A model generated the notes under the pieces. It worked only from the letters and a program-made list of their open reading frames with translations, was not told where the DNA came from and did no database searches. Of a DNA stretch of 64,000 nt, positions 13,438-22,281 are shown one piece after another. The stretch comes from Duganella sp. Root1480D1. GTDB lineage: Bacteria; Pseudomonadota; Gammaproteobacteria; Burkholderiales; Burkholderiaceae_D. Positions within the stretch are counted from its first letter, which is position 1, and the number at the start of each line of letters is the position of its first letter. The DNA lies in NCBI RefSeq assembly GCF_001427305.1, contig NZ_LMFZ01000006.1, forward strand, positions 62,001 to 126,000. Direction: 5' to 3'. A program made the position numbers and the translations under genes.

Positions 13438-14441
13438 GGGGCCGTATCGTCTGCTTCGGCGAAGTGCTGCTGCGCCTGTCGGCGCCGAGCGGCCAGTTGC
13501 TGCTGCAAACGCCGCGGCTCGACACCTGCATCGGCGGGGCCGAAGCCAATGTGGCGGTATCGCTGGCGCGCTTTGGCCACCAGGCCGCAATGGCCGGCAC
13601 CCTGCCCGAAAATGCGCTGGGCCAGGCGGCCCGCGACGCCTTGCGCATGCATGGCGTCGCCGTGGATGGCTTGCGCTTTGCGCCAGGGCGCATGGGCCTG
13701 TACTTCGTGACGCCGGGCGCCGTACTGCGCCCGTCCGAGATCGTGTACGACCGTGCCGGCTCCGCCTTTGCGCAGGCGGCGGCAGATGCCTACGACTGGC
13801 CTTCCTTGCTGGTGGGTGCCGCCTGGCTGCATGTGTCGGGCGTGTCGCCCGCCGTCGGCGGGCAGGCGGCGCTAGCCGTGCTGGGAGCGATGGAGGCGGC
13901 ACGCGCGCTGGGCGTGCAGGTTTCCTTCGATGGCAATTACCGCGCCTCGCTGTGGGCCGCGCGCGGCTGCGACGGCGCCGAGGTGCTGCACGGCCTGCTG
14001 TCCCATGCCGACCTGGCCTTTGCCGACCAGCGCGATATTGCACTGGCGCTGGGCCAGCCCGGCCTGGCCCAGGCCGGACGCGGCGCTGAAGCGGCGCTGG
14101 CATGCTTTGCCGCCTTCCCCCACCTGCGGCGCCTGGCCGCCACGCAGCGGGTGCAGGACAGCGTCGACCGGCACCAGCTGTCGGCCACGCTGTACACCCG
14201 CGCTGCCCTGCTGCAGGCGGGCAGCTATGCCATGCATGGCATCGTCGAGCGCATCGGCGGCGGCGACGCCTTCGCTGCAGGCCTGCTGCATGGCCTGCAC
14301 AGCGGCCACACCGAGCAGGAGACGCTGGAATTCGCACTGGCCGCCGCCGTGGCCAAGCACAGCATCGCCGGCGATTTCAACCTGGCCAGCGCGGCGCAAG
14401 TGGAAGCCGTGCGCAACGGGAGGCTCGATGTGCGCCGCTGA
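13434..14441 (+). CDS. kdgK: 2-keto-3-deoxygluconate kinase (PfkB family)
   Basis: A 335-residue ribokinase-fold sugar kinase; the predicted reaction is ATP-dependent phosphorylation of KDG to KDPG. It carries GGAEANVAVSLARFG (about 37-51), DGNYR near 170 and the anion-hole/catalytic motif IGGGDAFAAG (about 277-286), the form seen in many KDG kinases. The start at 13434 overlaps the kduD stop (ATGA), which indicates translational coupling. The KDPG aldolase that would finish the pathway is not in the window. Confidence 0.88.
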   Translation: MRGRIVCFGEVLLRLSAPSGQLLLQTPRLDTCIGGAEANVAVSLARFGHQAAMAGTLPENALGQAARDALRMHGVAVDGLRFAPGRMGLYFVTPGAVLRPSEIVYDRAGSAFAQAAADAYDWPSLLVGAAWLHVSGVSPAVGGQAALAVLGAMEAARALGVQVSFDGNYRASLWAARGCDGAEVLHGLLSHADLAFADQRDIALALGQPGLAQAGRGAEAALACFAAFPHLRRLAATQRVQDSVDRHQLSATLYTRAALLQAGSYAMHGIVERIGGGDAFAAGLLHGLHSGHTEQETLEFALAAAVAKHSIAGDFNLASAAQVEAVRNGRLDVRR

Positions 14442-15492
14442 CCGCGCCGCCGAACGCGCCGCGCTCGGGCCATGGCGCCTGTCCTGGGCTCATGGCAGCG
14501 CCGAGGTGCAGGCCATGGGCGGCATGCTCGGCCCCGTGCAATTCCGCCTGGACGACGAGCGCGAGCTGGACGTCATGCACGTGGCGCCCTGGTCCGGCCT
14601 GACCCGCGCCAGTGCCCTGCCTGGCATGCTGCGCCGCCTGCGCGGCGAGTGGCCATGCATTCCTTTCGGCCGCACCGACGCGCCAAGCGCCTTGCCGCCC
14701 GGCTGGCAGTTACGCAGCGCCGGCGACGCCTGGGGCCACGGCTACGCCGCCAACCACCGCTGGCACTGCCTGCATGCCGATGCCGGCCGCGTGCACCTCG
14801 CGCTCGACTACCCCGCCGGTTCGGCGGTGGCGCGCGTCGAACGCACCATTACAGCCGCCCCCCATGCCGCCGCCCTCGATATTTCGCTGACGGTATGGGC
14901 GCGCCGCGCCACGCGCCTGCCGCTCGGCCTGCACCCCACTTTCCGGCTGCCGCCGGCAGCGCGCCGCGTGCGCCTGCTGCTGGGCCGCCACCATGGCATC
15001 CACAGCTACCCGGTGCTGGCAAGCGATTCGGTGACGCGGCTGCAGCCCGACACCTGTTCCGCCGACCTGTCGGCACTGGCCGGCATCGACGGCCCGCTCG
15101 ACCTAAGCCACCTGCCGGCCGACGGCGTGTTCGAAGAACTGCTGCAAGCGCGCGCACTGCAGGCCGCAGCAGGCGCCCCACCGTTCGCCCTGCATTACCT
15201 CGATTACGACGCCTGCGTCGGCCTGTGGTGGGATACGGCGCAGCTGCCCGACCTGCTGCTATGGGTCAGCAACGGCGGGCGCCAGCGCTTCCCTTGGCAG
15301 GGCCGCCACCTGGCCCTTGGCGCGGAGCCGGTCAACAGCTTGTTCGACCTGGGCCGCGTCGCCACGGCGCCGGCCGGCCACGCGCTGGCCGACCGCACCG
15401 GCATTGCACTCGATCCTGCCGCGCCGTGGCACACCACTTACCGCATCGCCGCCTGGCAGGCCGGCCATGGCGCTGCCGGAGGGGCGCCATGA
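14428..15492 (+). CDS. Aldose 1-epimerase-like protein
   Basis: A 354-residue protein with the galactose mutarotase-like beta-sandwich pattern: an early substrate-binding segment, LGLHPTFRLP (His near 170) and a late LALGAEPVNSLFDLG in which Glu is the likely general base. It would interconvert sugar anomers, or act on a sugar freed by GH2/GH43 such as galactose or arabinose. The start at 14428 overlaps the end of kdgK by 14 bp and the stop overlaps the next gene as ATGA, so it lies in a tightly coupled operon. Divergence from standard GalM means substrate specificity is open. Confidence 0.75.
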   Translation: MCAADRAAERAALGPWRLSWAHGSAEVQAMGGMLGPVQFRLDDERELDVMHVAPWSGLTRASALPGMLRRLRGEWPCIPFGRTDAPSALPPGWQLRSAGDAWGHGYAANHRWHCLHADAGRVHLALDYPAGSAVARVERTITAAPHAAALDISLTVWARRATRLPLGLHPTFRLPPAARRVRLLLGRHHGIHSYPVLASDSVTRLQPDTCSADLSALAGIDGPLDLSHLPADGVFEELLQARALQAAAGAPPFALHYLDYDACVGLWWDTAQLPDLLLWVSNGGRQRFPWQGRHLALGAEPVNSLFDLGRVATAPAGHALADRTGIALDPAAPWHTTYRIAAWQAGHGAAGGAP

Positions 15493-16433
15493 ACCGGCTG
15501 CCGCAATTCGTCGCCGCCGGCGAAGCCCTGACCGACTTGCTGCGCAGCGGCCCTGCCGCCTGGAGCAGCCAGGCTGGCGGCTCCGCCTGGAACGTGGCGC
15601 GCGTCGTGGCGAAACTCGGCATCCCGAGCGCCTTTGCCGGCGCCGTCAGCCGCGACGTGTTCGGCGCCGAACTGGCCGCCGCCACCAGCGCTGCCGGCCT
15701 CGACCCGCGCTTCCTGCAGCAGGTCGAGCGTGCGCCGCTGCTGGCCGTGGTGCATGAGCTGGAGCCGCCGCGCTATTTCTTCATCGGCGACGACAGCGCC
15801 GACCTGCATTTCGATGCCGCGCAACTGCCGCGCGGCTGGCAGCGGGCGGCACGCTGGGTCCATTTCGGGGGCATCAGCCTGGCGCGCGAACCGCTGGCCG
15901 GCAAGCTGCTGGCCCTGGCCGCGGAGCTGAAGGCGCAAGGCGCTGCGATCAGCTACGACCCCAATTTTCGCGCCATGATGGATGAACGCTACGACGCCAC
16001 GCTGCAGCGCATGGCAGCCCTGGCCGACGTCATCAAGGTATCGGATGCAGATTTGCGCGGCCTGTTCCGGCTCGCCCCCGATGCCGATGCCCAAGCCTGT
16101 TCCAGCGCGCTGGCCGGGCTGCGCAAGCTCAATCCCGCCGCCACCATCCTGTACACCCTGGGCCAACAGGGCGCGCGCCTGCTGCGCCATGGCCATGCCT
16201 GGCATGCACCAGCGCCGCGGGTGAGCGTGACCGACAGCATCGGCGCCGGCGACGCCAGCATCGGCGCCCTGCTGTTCAGCTTGATGCAGTACCCCATGCG
16301 CGAGGATGGTGCCCACCTGCGCTTTGCCGTGGCCGCCGGCGCTGCCGCGTGCACCGCCGCCGGCGCCAGCCCGCCATCGCTGGCCCAGGTCGAAAGCCTG
16401 CTGGTGGCAGCGCATTTACCGGAGGCAGGTTGA
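15489..16433 (+). CDS. PfkB-family carbohydrate kinase, fructokinase-like
   Basis: A 314-residue second ribokinase-fold kinase of the operon. Motifs are GGSAWNVARVVAKLG (about 31-45), SYDPNFR (about 155-161) and DSIGAGDASIGALL (about 249-262), with the catalytic Asp in GAGD. The GAGD form and overall shape are nearer to fructokinases than to the preceding KDG kinase, so it probably phosphorylates another monosaccharide released from the same glycan. The ATG overlaps the previous stop (ATGA). Substrate is not determinable from sequence. Confidence 0.8.
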   Translation: MNRLPQFVAAGEALTDLLRSGPAAWSSQAGGSAWNVARVVAKLGIPSAFAGAVSRDVFGAELAAATSAAGLDPRFLQQVERAPLLAVVHELEPPRYFFIGDDSADLHFDAAQLPRGWQRAARWVHFGGISLAREPLAGKLLALAAELKAQGAAISYDPNFRAMMDERYDATLQRMAALADVIKVSDADLRGLFRLAPDADAQACSSALAGLRKLNPAATILYTLGQQGARLLRHGHAWHAPAPRVSVTDSIGAGDASIGALLFSLMQYPMREDGAHLRFAVAAGAAACTAAGASPPSLAQVESLLVAAHLPEAG

Positions 16434-16539
16434 CATGCAAAGCACACCGGCACTGCCGGCAGCCTTGGCGCCTGCGATATCGCCGCGCGCCGCAAGCGCA
16501 GACGCACCCCACTAACCAGACAACAGGCAGGACGACACC

Positions 16540-17808
16540 ATGAGCACCCAGCAGTCTCACTTCCGCTTCCTGTGCAGTTTCGTTTTCGTGTTCTTCTTCG
16601 CGCAGGCGATGAGCATTTCGCTGCTGGCCCTGTGGCTGCGCAGCAGCCTGCAATTGAACGGAACGCAAGCCGGCATCGTGTTCTCGGCCAATTTCGTGGC
16701 CGCCATGTGTTCGCAGCCCGTATATGGCTTCATTTCCGACCGCGTCGGCCTGCGCAAGCACGTCCTGTGGTTCGTGGCCGGCCTGGTCACGCTGTGCGGC
16801 CTGTTCTTCACCCTGGCCTATGCGCCGCTGCTGAAGGCGAACATTGTCGCCGGCGCCATCCTGGGCGGCATCTATCTTGGCGTGACCTTCATCGCCGGCA
16901 GCTACGCACTGGAATCCTACGTCGACCGCATCGGCCGCCGCCATGGCTTTGAATACAGCCGCGTCAGGCTGTGGGGCTCGCTCGGCTTTGCCAGCGCCGC
17001 GCTGGTGAGCGGCCGCCTGTTCAACATCGACCCGTCCATCAACTTCTTCTGCGCCTCGGCCGCCGGCCTGGTGCTGCTTGGCATGCTGCTGTTCTGGCGC
17101 ACCGGCGGCAGTGCCGGCGCAGCGCCTGCGCAAGCCGGGCAGGTAGTGCGCCTGGCCGAAGCGCTCGCCTTGCTGCGCAACGGCCAGTTCTGGCGCTTTA
17201 TGGTGTTCATCCTCGGGGTCACCAACCTGTACCTGGTGTTCGACCAGCAGTTCCCCAGCTACTTCACCAGCCTGTTCGCCGACCCGCAAACCGGCGCCGC
17301 CATGTTCGGTTACCTGAATTCCCTGCAGATCTTCATTGAAGCGGGCGGCCTGTTCGTGGCGCCGCTGCTGGTCAAACGCATCGGCGCCAAGCGCGGCCTG
17401 CTGCTGGCGGGCAGCATCATGCTGCTGCGCATCGCCGGTTCCGGCCTGGCGGCCGGCCCGCTCAGCATCTCCGCCATGAAACTGCTGCACTCCGTCGAAC
17501 TGCCGATCCTGGTGGTATCGGTGTTCCGCTACATCGCCTGCCATTTCGATAACCGCCTGGCCTCGACCATCTATATGGTGGGCGTCAGCTTCGGCCATTC
17601 GCTCGGCCTGGCCATCCTGTCGCCGCTGGCCGGCAAGGGCTACGACCTGATCGGCTTCTCCAACAGCTACCTGGCGATGGCCGGCCTGGGACTGGCGTTC
17701 CTGCTGCTGTCGGCATGGCTGCTCTCGCCCACCGCGCCGGAAATCGCGCGCACCGCACAACCCAAGGAGTCACTGCATGTCCCCATCCCTGAACAGCGCA
17801 CGCATTGA
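16540..17808 (+). CDS. MFS oligosaccharide:H+ symporter-like transporter
   Basis: A 422-residue major facilitator protein of 12 hydrophobic segments, closest in pattern to the LacY/RafB/CscB group: an N-terminal FRFLCSFVFVFFFAQAMSIS, GFISDRVGLRKH in the first cytoplasmic loop, and a late SFGHSLGLAILSPLAGKGYDLIG. It would carry the trimmed oligosaccharide into the cytoplasm for GH88. AGGA precedes the ATG. It follows the second kinase after a 106-bp gap in which I see no credible gene, and its last 32 bp overlap the GH88 start. Confidence 0.87.
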   Translation: MSTQQSHFRFLCSFVFVFFFAQAMSISLLALWLRSSLQLNGTQAGIVFSANFVAAMCSQPVYGFISDRVGLRKHVLWFVAGLVTLCGLFFTLAYAPLLKANIVAGAILGGIYLGVTFIAGSYALESYVDRIGRRHGFEYSRVRLWGSLGFASAALVSGRLFNIDPSINFFCASAAGLVLLGMLLFWRTGGSAGAAPAQAGQVVRLAEALALLRNGQFWRFMVFILGVTNLYLVFDQQFPSYFTSLFADPQTGAAMFGYLNSLQIFIEAGGLFVAPLLVKRIGAKRGLLLAGSIMLLRIAGSGLAAGPLSISAMKLLHSVELPILVVSVFRYIACHFDNRLASTIYMVGVSFGHSLGLAILSPLAGKGYDLIGFSNSYLAMAGLGLAFLLLSAWLLSPTAPEIARTAQPKESLHVPIPEQRTH

Positions 17809-18979
17809 AGCGCTGGCCAGCGAACGCCTGCCCCAGCGCTGGAACGGCGCCATCGACCGCGCCCTGCTGGCGCGCGCCACGGCCCAGGTGCTGCTGTCGA
17901 TCGACCGCAACCTGCAGTATTTCGGCGAACGGTTTCCCGCACCGTCGACCAGCGGCCAGGTGTATCCGGCCATCGGCAACGTGGAATGGACCAACGGCTT
18001 CTGGAGCGGCATGCTGTGGCTGGCCTACGAACTGTCCGGCGCCGACCATTACCGCGCCGCGGCGGAGCGCCAGGTGCGCAGCTTCCACGCACGCCAGGCC
18101 AATCGCCAGGAAACCAACCATCACGACCTGGGCTTCCTTTACAGCCTGTCCTGCGTGGCCGCGCACCGGCTGACCGGCGATCCGCTGGCTGCGGAAGCGG
18201 CGATGGGCGCAGCGCGCCTGCTGCTGGAACGCTACCTGCCGAAGGCCGGCATCATCCAGGCCTGGGGCGAGTTGAGCGATCCGGCGCAGCAGGGCCGCAT
18301 GATCATCGACTGCAACCTGAACCTGCCCCTGCTGTACTGGGCCAGCGAACATAGCGGCGACCCGTCCTTCCGCGCGGCGGCCGAGCGCCACATCGAGGCC
18401 GCCGCGCGCCATATCGTGCGGCCGGACGGTTCCACCTTCCACACCTTCTTTTTCGACCCCGCCAGCGGCCGGCCGCTGCAGGGCAAGACGCACCAGGGTT
18501 TTGCCGACGACTCATGCTGGGCGCGCGGCCAGGCCTGGGGCATCGCCGGCTTTCCGCTGGCGTACCGCTATAACAGCGACAGCCGGCTGCTGGACCTGGC
18601 CCAGGTGCTGGCCAACTACTACCTCAATCGCCTGCCGCAGGATGGCATCTGCTACTGGGACCTGATGTTCACTTCCGGCAGCGAAGAACGCGATAGTTCG
18701 GCGGCAGCGATCGCCGCCTGCGGCTTGCTGGAACTGGCGCCCCGCCTGGCGCCCGGCAACCCGCTACGGGACTCGTACCAGGCGGCGGCCGTTGGCATAG
18801 TGCAGGAACTGGCGCAACATTACCTGAACCAGGCAGCCGCGCCGGGCAGCGGCTTGCTGCAGCATGCGGTCTACCATAAGCCGCATGGCGTCGGCGTCGA
18901 CGAATGTTGCATCTGGGGCGATTACTTCTTCCTGGAAGCGCTGGTGCGCCTGCAGCGCGACTGGCAGCCTTACTGGTAA
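17777..18979 (+). CDS. GH88 unsaturated glucuronyl/galacturonyl hydrolase
   Basis: A 400-residue alpha6/alpha6-barrel enzyme without signal peptide. GH88 enzymes hydrate the double bond of a terminal delta-4,5-unsaturated uronate, releasing 5-keto-4-deoxyuronate, the KduI substrate. The catalytic-type Asp residues are visible in NHHDLGF (about 114-120) and MIIDCNLNLPLLYWA (about 175-189); SCWARGQAWGIAGFPLAYRY (about 249-268) is also family-typical. It overlaps the transporter gene by 32 bp. Its presence implies that an upstream lyase, absent from this window, makes unsaturated oligouronides. Confidence 0.93.
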   Translation: MSPSLNSARIEALASERLPQRWNGAIDRALLARATAQVLLSIDRNLQYFGERFPAPSTSGQVYPAIGNVEWTNGFWSGMLWLAYELSGADHYRAAAERQVRSFHARQANRQETNHHDLGFLYSLSCVAAHRLTGDPLAAEAAMGAARLLLERYLPKAGIIQAWGELSDPAQQGRMIIDCNLNLPLLYWASEHSGDPSFRAAAERHIEAAARHIVRPDGSTFHTFFFDPASGRPLQGKTHQGFADDSCWARGQAWGIAGFPLAYRYNSDSRLLDLAQVLANYYLNRLPQDGICYWDLMFTSGSEERDSSAAAIAACGLLELAPRLAPGNPLRDSYQAAAVGIVQELAQHYLNQAAAPGSGLLQHAVYHKPHGVGVDECCIWGDYFFLEALVRLQRDWQPYW

Positions 18980-18981
18980 GC

Positions 18982-20031
18982 TCAGGCGCCGCCGCCCGAC
19001 GACTCGCGCGCGACCAGGGTATAAGGCAGCAGGCGGTGCGCCGCCTGGCGCGGCTCGCCCGCGCGGCGGCAGCGGATCTGGTCGACCAGCAGGTCGACCG
19101 CCACGCGCGCCATGTCGCCGATCGGCTGGTGAATGGTGGTCAATTCCGGCCACACGGTGGTGGCAACAGGCGTGTCGTCGAAGCCGCAGACGGTCAGGTC
19201 TTCCGGCACCTGCAGGTGCATGCCGTGCGCCACCGCGATCACCGCCGCTGCCATATCGTCGTTGCTGGCGAAGATGGCGCTCGGGCGCGGCTCTTGCGCC
19301 AGCAGGTTGCGCGCTGCCGCCAGCCCGGAACGATAGGTGAACAGGCCTTGTGCCACGCGCTGCGGCGGCACGGCCAGCCCGGCCTCTTCCATGGTGGTGA
19401 CGAAAGCCTGGTAGCGCAGTTGCGCCGGGGTGTGCTCGGGATCGCCCTTGATGAAGGCAATGTCCTTGTGCCCGAGCGAAAGCAGGTAGCGCGTCATGGT
19501 GCGCGCACCTTCATAGTCGTCGATGCGCACTGCAGCCACGCTGCTGACCGGGCGCGCGGTGGCCACCGCCACGCAAGGCATGCCGATTTCATCGAGCTGG
19601 CGCAATGCTTCCGGCGCGTCGCACAAGGGCGGCGGCACCAGGATGCCGTCCGCACCTTCAGCAATCAGGCGCTCGATGGCGCGGCGCTGGCTGGACAGCC
19701 CGTCGCAGCGCTCCAGCAGGAGCTGGGCGCCATTCTGGCTGCACTGGTCCATCGCACCCACCAGCAGCGCGCTCAGGAAGGCGGCCGACGGGTTGCTGTA
19801 CAACAGGCCGACGCGCAAGGTACCAATACGCGCCGCGCGCGCCGCCTGGTTGACCTGGTATTTGAGGGTGGAGATGGCGGCCAGCACCTTGTCGCGCGTG
19901 GCCTCGCTGACGTGGACGTTGCCATTGATGACGCGCGACACCGTCATGGCCGAGACCCCGGCCAGGCGCGCCACGTCGTACACGGTGGCGCCGCCGGGGC
20001 CGCGCTCACCCTGTTTGTTTACATCATCCAT
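18982..20031 (-). CDS. LacI-family transcriptional regulator
   Basis: A 349-residue repressor-type protein: N-terminal LacI helix-turn-helix ATVYDVARLAGVSAMTVSRV with the hinge helix LKYQVNQAAR, then a periplasmic-binding-protein-like effector domain (LRVGLLYSNPSAAF to the C-terminus). The ATG at 20031 puts the HTH at the usual distance from the N-terminus; the frame is open ten codons further up. It converges on GH88 with a 2-bp gap, closing the locus. It is the natural candidate to bind the two TGTTATCGATAACA palindromes, with a KDG-pathway intermediate as possible inducer (inference). Confidence 0.92.
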   Translation of the reverse strand: MDDVNKQGERGPGGATVYDVARLAGVSAMTVSRVINGNVHVSEATRDKVLAAISTLKYQVNQAARAARIGTLRVGLLYSNPSAAFLSALLVGAMDQCSQNGAQLLLERCDGLSSQRRAIERLIAEGADGILVPPPLCDAPEALRQLDEIGMPCVAVATARPVSSVAAVRIDDYEGARTMTRYLLSLGHKDIAFIKGDPEHTPAQLRYQAFVTTMEEAGLAVPPQRVAQGLFTYRSGLAAARNLLAQEPRPSAIFASNDDMAAAVIAVAHGMHLQVPEDLTVCGFDDTPVATTVWPELTTIHQPIGDMARVAVDLLVDQIRCRRAGEPRQAAHRLLPYTLVARESSGGGA

Positions 20032-20149
20032 ATTTGAATTAGCCAGCAATGAAGTTCGCAAGGATTATCGCATTATCAAGCCGCATCGGCCAGCTGCGCG
20101 GGTTTCAGGAAATGCCACAATAGCAAGCGGCGGCCGCGCTGACAACGCA

Positions 20150-20740
20150 TCAGAGCAAGCGCTTGGCTTGCAGCAGGGCGTCGACGATGGCCCGGCGGGC
20201 GGCGGCGCGCGCTTCGCTGGAGGGAACGCGCAGGGCATAGGCAGGATGGTAGGTGGCGATGATCCAGCGTCCGCCGCGTTCGACGGGCTGGCCCATATAG
20301 TCTTTCAGTGCCACGCTGCCGCTTTGCAGGATGGACTTCAGGGCCGTCGCGCCGAGGGCGACGATGACGTCCGGTGCCACGCTTTCCAGTTCCGCCTCAA
20401 GCCAGTAGTGGCAGGCCGCGACTTCCTTCTGCGCGGGCGTCTTGTGCATGCGGCGCTTGCCGCGCGGCTCCCACTTAAAGTGCTTGACCGCATTGGTGAT
20501 GTAGACCTGGCGGCGGTCGATGCCGGCTGCCTCCAGTGCGTCGTCGAGCAAGTCGCCGGCGGGACCGACGAAGGGCTTGCCGGCCAGGTCTTCCTGGTCG
20601 CCCGGCTGCTCACCGACCAGCATCAGCTTGGCGCGGCGCGCGCCTTGCCCGCCGACCGGCTGCGTGGCATTGCGCCACAAGTCGCAGCGGCGGCACTCAT
20701 CCAGCGTGGCTGGCTGTTGCGCGTCCGGCTTGGCTTTCAT
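20150..20740 (-). CDS. udgX: UdgX-type uracil-DNA glycosylase
   Basis: A 196-residue uracil-DNA glycosylase superfamily member. The signature GEQPGDQEDLAGKPFVGPAG (near 43-62) and the YITNAVKHFKW stretch followed by KRRMHKTP match UdgX, in which the His of the K-R-R-I-H loop becomes covalently linked to the abasic site after uracil excision. The CRRC pair (near 16-19) and later cysteine fit the iron-sulfur cluster of family 4-like enzymes. A Met replaces Ile in the loop. No LexA box is visible in the short upstream gap, and neighbours are unrelated. Confidence 0.88.
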   Translation of the reverse strand: MKAKPDAQQPATLDECRRCDLWRNATQPVGGQGARRAKLMLVGEQPGDQEDLAGKPFVGPAGDLLDDALEAAGIDRRQVYITNAVKHFKWEPRGKRRMHKTPAQKEVAACHYWLEAELESVAPDVIVALGATALKSILQSGSVALKDYMGQPVERGGRWIIATYHPAYALRVPSSEARAAARRAIVDALLQAKRLL

Positions 20741-20759
20741 CAGCCCATTGTACGAAGCT

Positions 20760-22214
20760 TCAGGCCGAGCGGCGCACGATGTAACTGCCGATATCGAAAC
20801 GCCGCGTGATGTGGCGGTAGTGGAAAGTGAAGCCAGGCCATATCACCAGGTTGCGGCCGCGCGAATCGACGTACCAGCTCTTGCAGCCGGTGTGCCACAC
20901 GGTGCCCTTGAGCCTCTGCTGCAGCTTGCGGTTGTATGCACCCTGTACTTCCGCCTGCACCTCGACCGAGTGCAGGCCGTCGCGCAACAGGCGGCGCACG
21001 CCGTCCACCGCATAGCGCGCGCCGGATTCGATCATGTAGACCATCGAGTTATGGCCCAGCAGGGTATTCGGCCCCGTGATCATGAAAAAGTTGGGGAAGC
21101 CCGTCACGGTGGCGCCTTTGTATGCGCCTGCGCCTTGCTCCAGCGCCTGCGCGAAACTGCAGCCGCCGCGCCCACGCAGCTCGATCGGGCCGTAGGCGTG
21201 TTCGACGTCGAAACCGGTGGCGTAGATGATGACGTCGACCGGGCGTTCTTCGCCGCTGCCGGTGACGATGCTGTGCTCACGCACTTCGCGGATGCCGTCT
21301 TTCAGCACCGCCACATTGGGTCGCGATAGCGCTGGATAGTAGTCATTGGTCAGCAGCACGCGCTTGCAGCCCAGCGTGTAATCAGGCACCAGCTTGGCGC
21401 GCAGTTGCGGATCGGCGACCTGGCGCTTCAGGTGGCGCATGGCCTGCCATTGCATGATCTTTGCCAGCGCCGGCAGGAAAATGAACAGCACTACGCGCGA
21501 TTCGAACTGCACATAGTGTTTGGCCCGGTATAGCAGTTGCAGCGGGCGCACGCGGTCCAGCAGCCATTGCTCGACGCGCGTGATGGCGCGGTCGGGCCGT
21601 GGCAGCACCCAATGTGCGGTGCGCTGGTAGTGGTCAAGCTGTTGCACTTGCGGCTGGATCTCCGGCACGAACTGCACCGCGCTGGCGCCGCTGCCGATCA
21701 CGGCCACGCGCTTGCCGCGCAAGTCGACGCCATGGTCCCACTGCGCCGAATGGAAGCTGAGGCCCTGGAAGCGTTCCATGCCGGGGAATTGCGGCTTGCT
21801 GGGGCGGCCCAGCAGGCCAATGGCGAAGATCACCGCGCGCGCGGTCAGCTCGCCCTTGCTGGTCGCGATGCGCCAACGGCCGGCCGCCTCGTCGAACTGC
21901 GCGGAGTGCAGCGCCGTGCCGAGGCGCAGGTGCCGCTCCAGGTCGTGTTCGCGCACCACGCGCAGGGTGTATTCGAGCAGCTCGTCCTGCCGCGGGAACA
22001 GTCGGCTCCAGTGCGCGTTCTGCGCGAAGGAGAACGAGTAAAGGTGGCTGGGAATATCGCAGGCAGCGCCGGGATAAGTGTTGACGCGCCAGGTGCCGCC
22101 GAATACTTCATCTTTTTCCAGCATGATGAAGTTGTCGATGCCGGCTTCCTTCAGCTTGATTGCGCTGCATATGCCGCCAAAGCCGCTACCCACGATCACT
22201 ACTTCGTAATCCAT
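20760..22214 (-). CDS. FAD-dependent monooxygenase, Baeyer-Villiger-like
   Basis: A 484-residue two-dinucleotide-fold flavoprotein. FAD site GSGFGGICSAIKLKEAG (9-25) is followed by FGGTWRVNTYPGAACDIPSHLYSFSF, the Baeyer-Villiger-type fingerprint FQGLSFHSAQW (near 149-159), the NADPH fold VIGSGASAVQFVPEI and the ATGFD motif (near 330). Such enzymes insert oxygen next to a ketone or hydroxylate at N or S. It is divergent from an alpha/beta hydrolase that could cleave the ester product. Substrate unknown. Confidence 0.88.
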   Translation of the reverse strand: MDYEVVIVGSGFGGICSAIKLKEAGIDNFIMLEKDEVFGGTWRVNTYPGAACDIPSHLYSFSFAQNAHWSRLFPRQDELLEYTLRVVREHDLERHLRLGTALHSAQFDEAAGRWRIATSKGELTARAVIFAIGLLGRPSKPQFPGMERFQGLSFHSAQWDHGVDLRGKRVAVIGSGASAVQFVPEIQPQVQQLDHYQRTAHWVLPRPDRAITRVEQWLLDRVRPLQLLYRAKHYVQFESRVVLFIFLPALAKIMQWQAMRHLKRQVADPQLRAKLVPDYTLGCKRVLLTNDYYPALSRPNVAVLKDGIREVREHSIVTGSGEERPVDVIIYATGFDVEHAYGPIELRGRGGCSFAQALEQGAGAYKGATVTGFPNFFMITGPNTLLGHNSMVYMIESGARYAVDGVRRLLRDGLHSVEVQAEVQGAYNRKLQQRLKGTVWHTGCKSWYVDSRGRNLVIWPGFTFHYRHITRRFDIGSYIVRRSA

Positions 22215-22281
22215 TGCCGCCCCCTGGATGGTTTGGCAGACTATAATTTTGCATTAATAACAAGTCAATACGGAGGTGCGG

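Noticed and set aside
16435-16515. 26-codon frame between the second kinase and the MFS transporter
   Set aside because: Pro/Ala-rich translation and no clear Shine-Dalgarno; looks like non-coding spacer.
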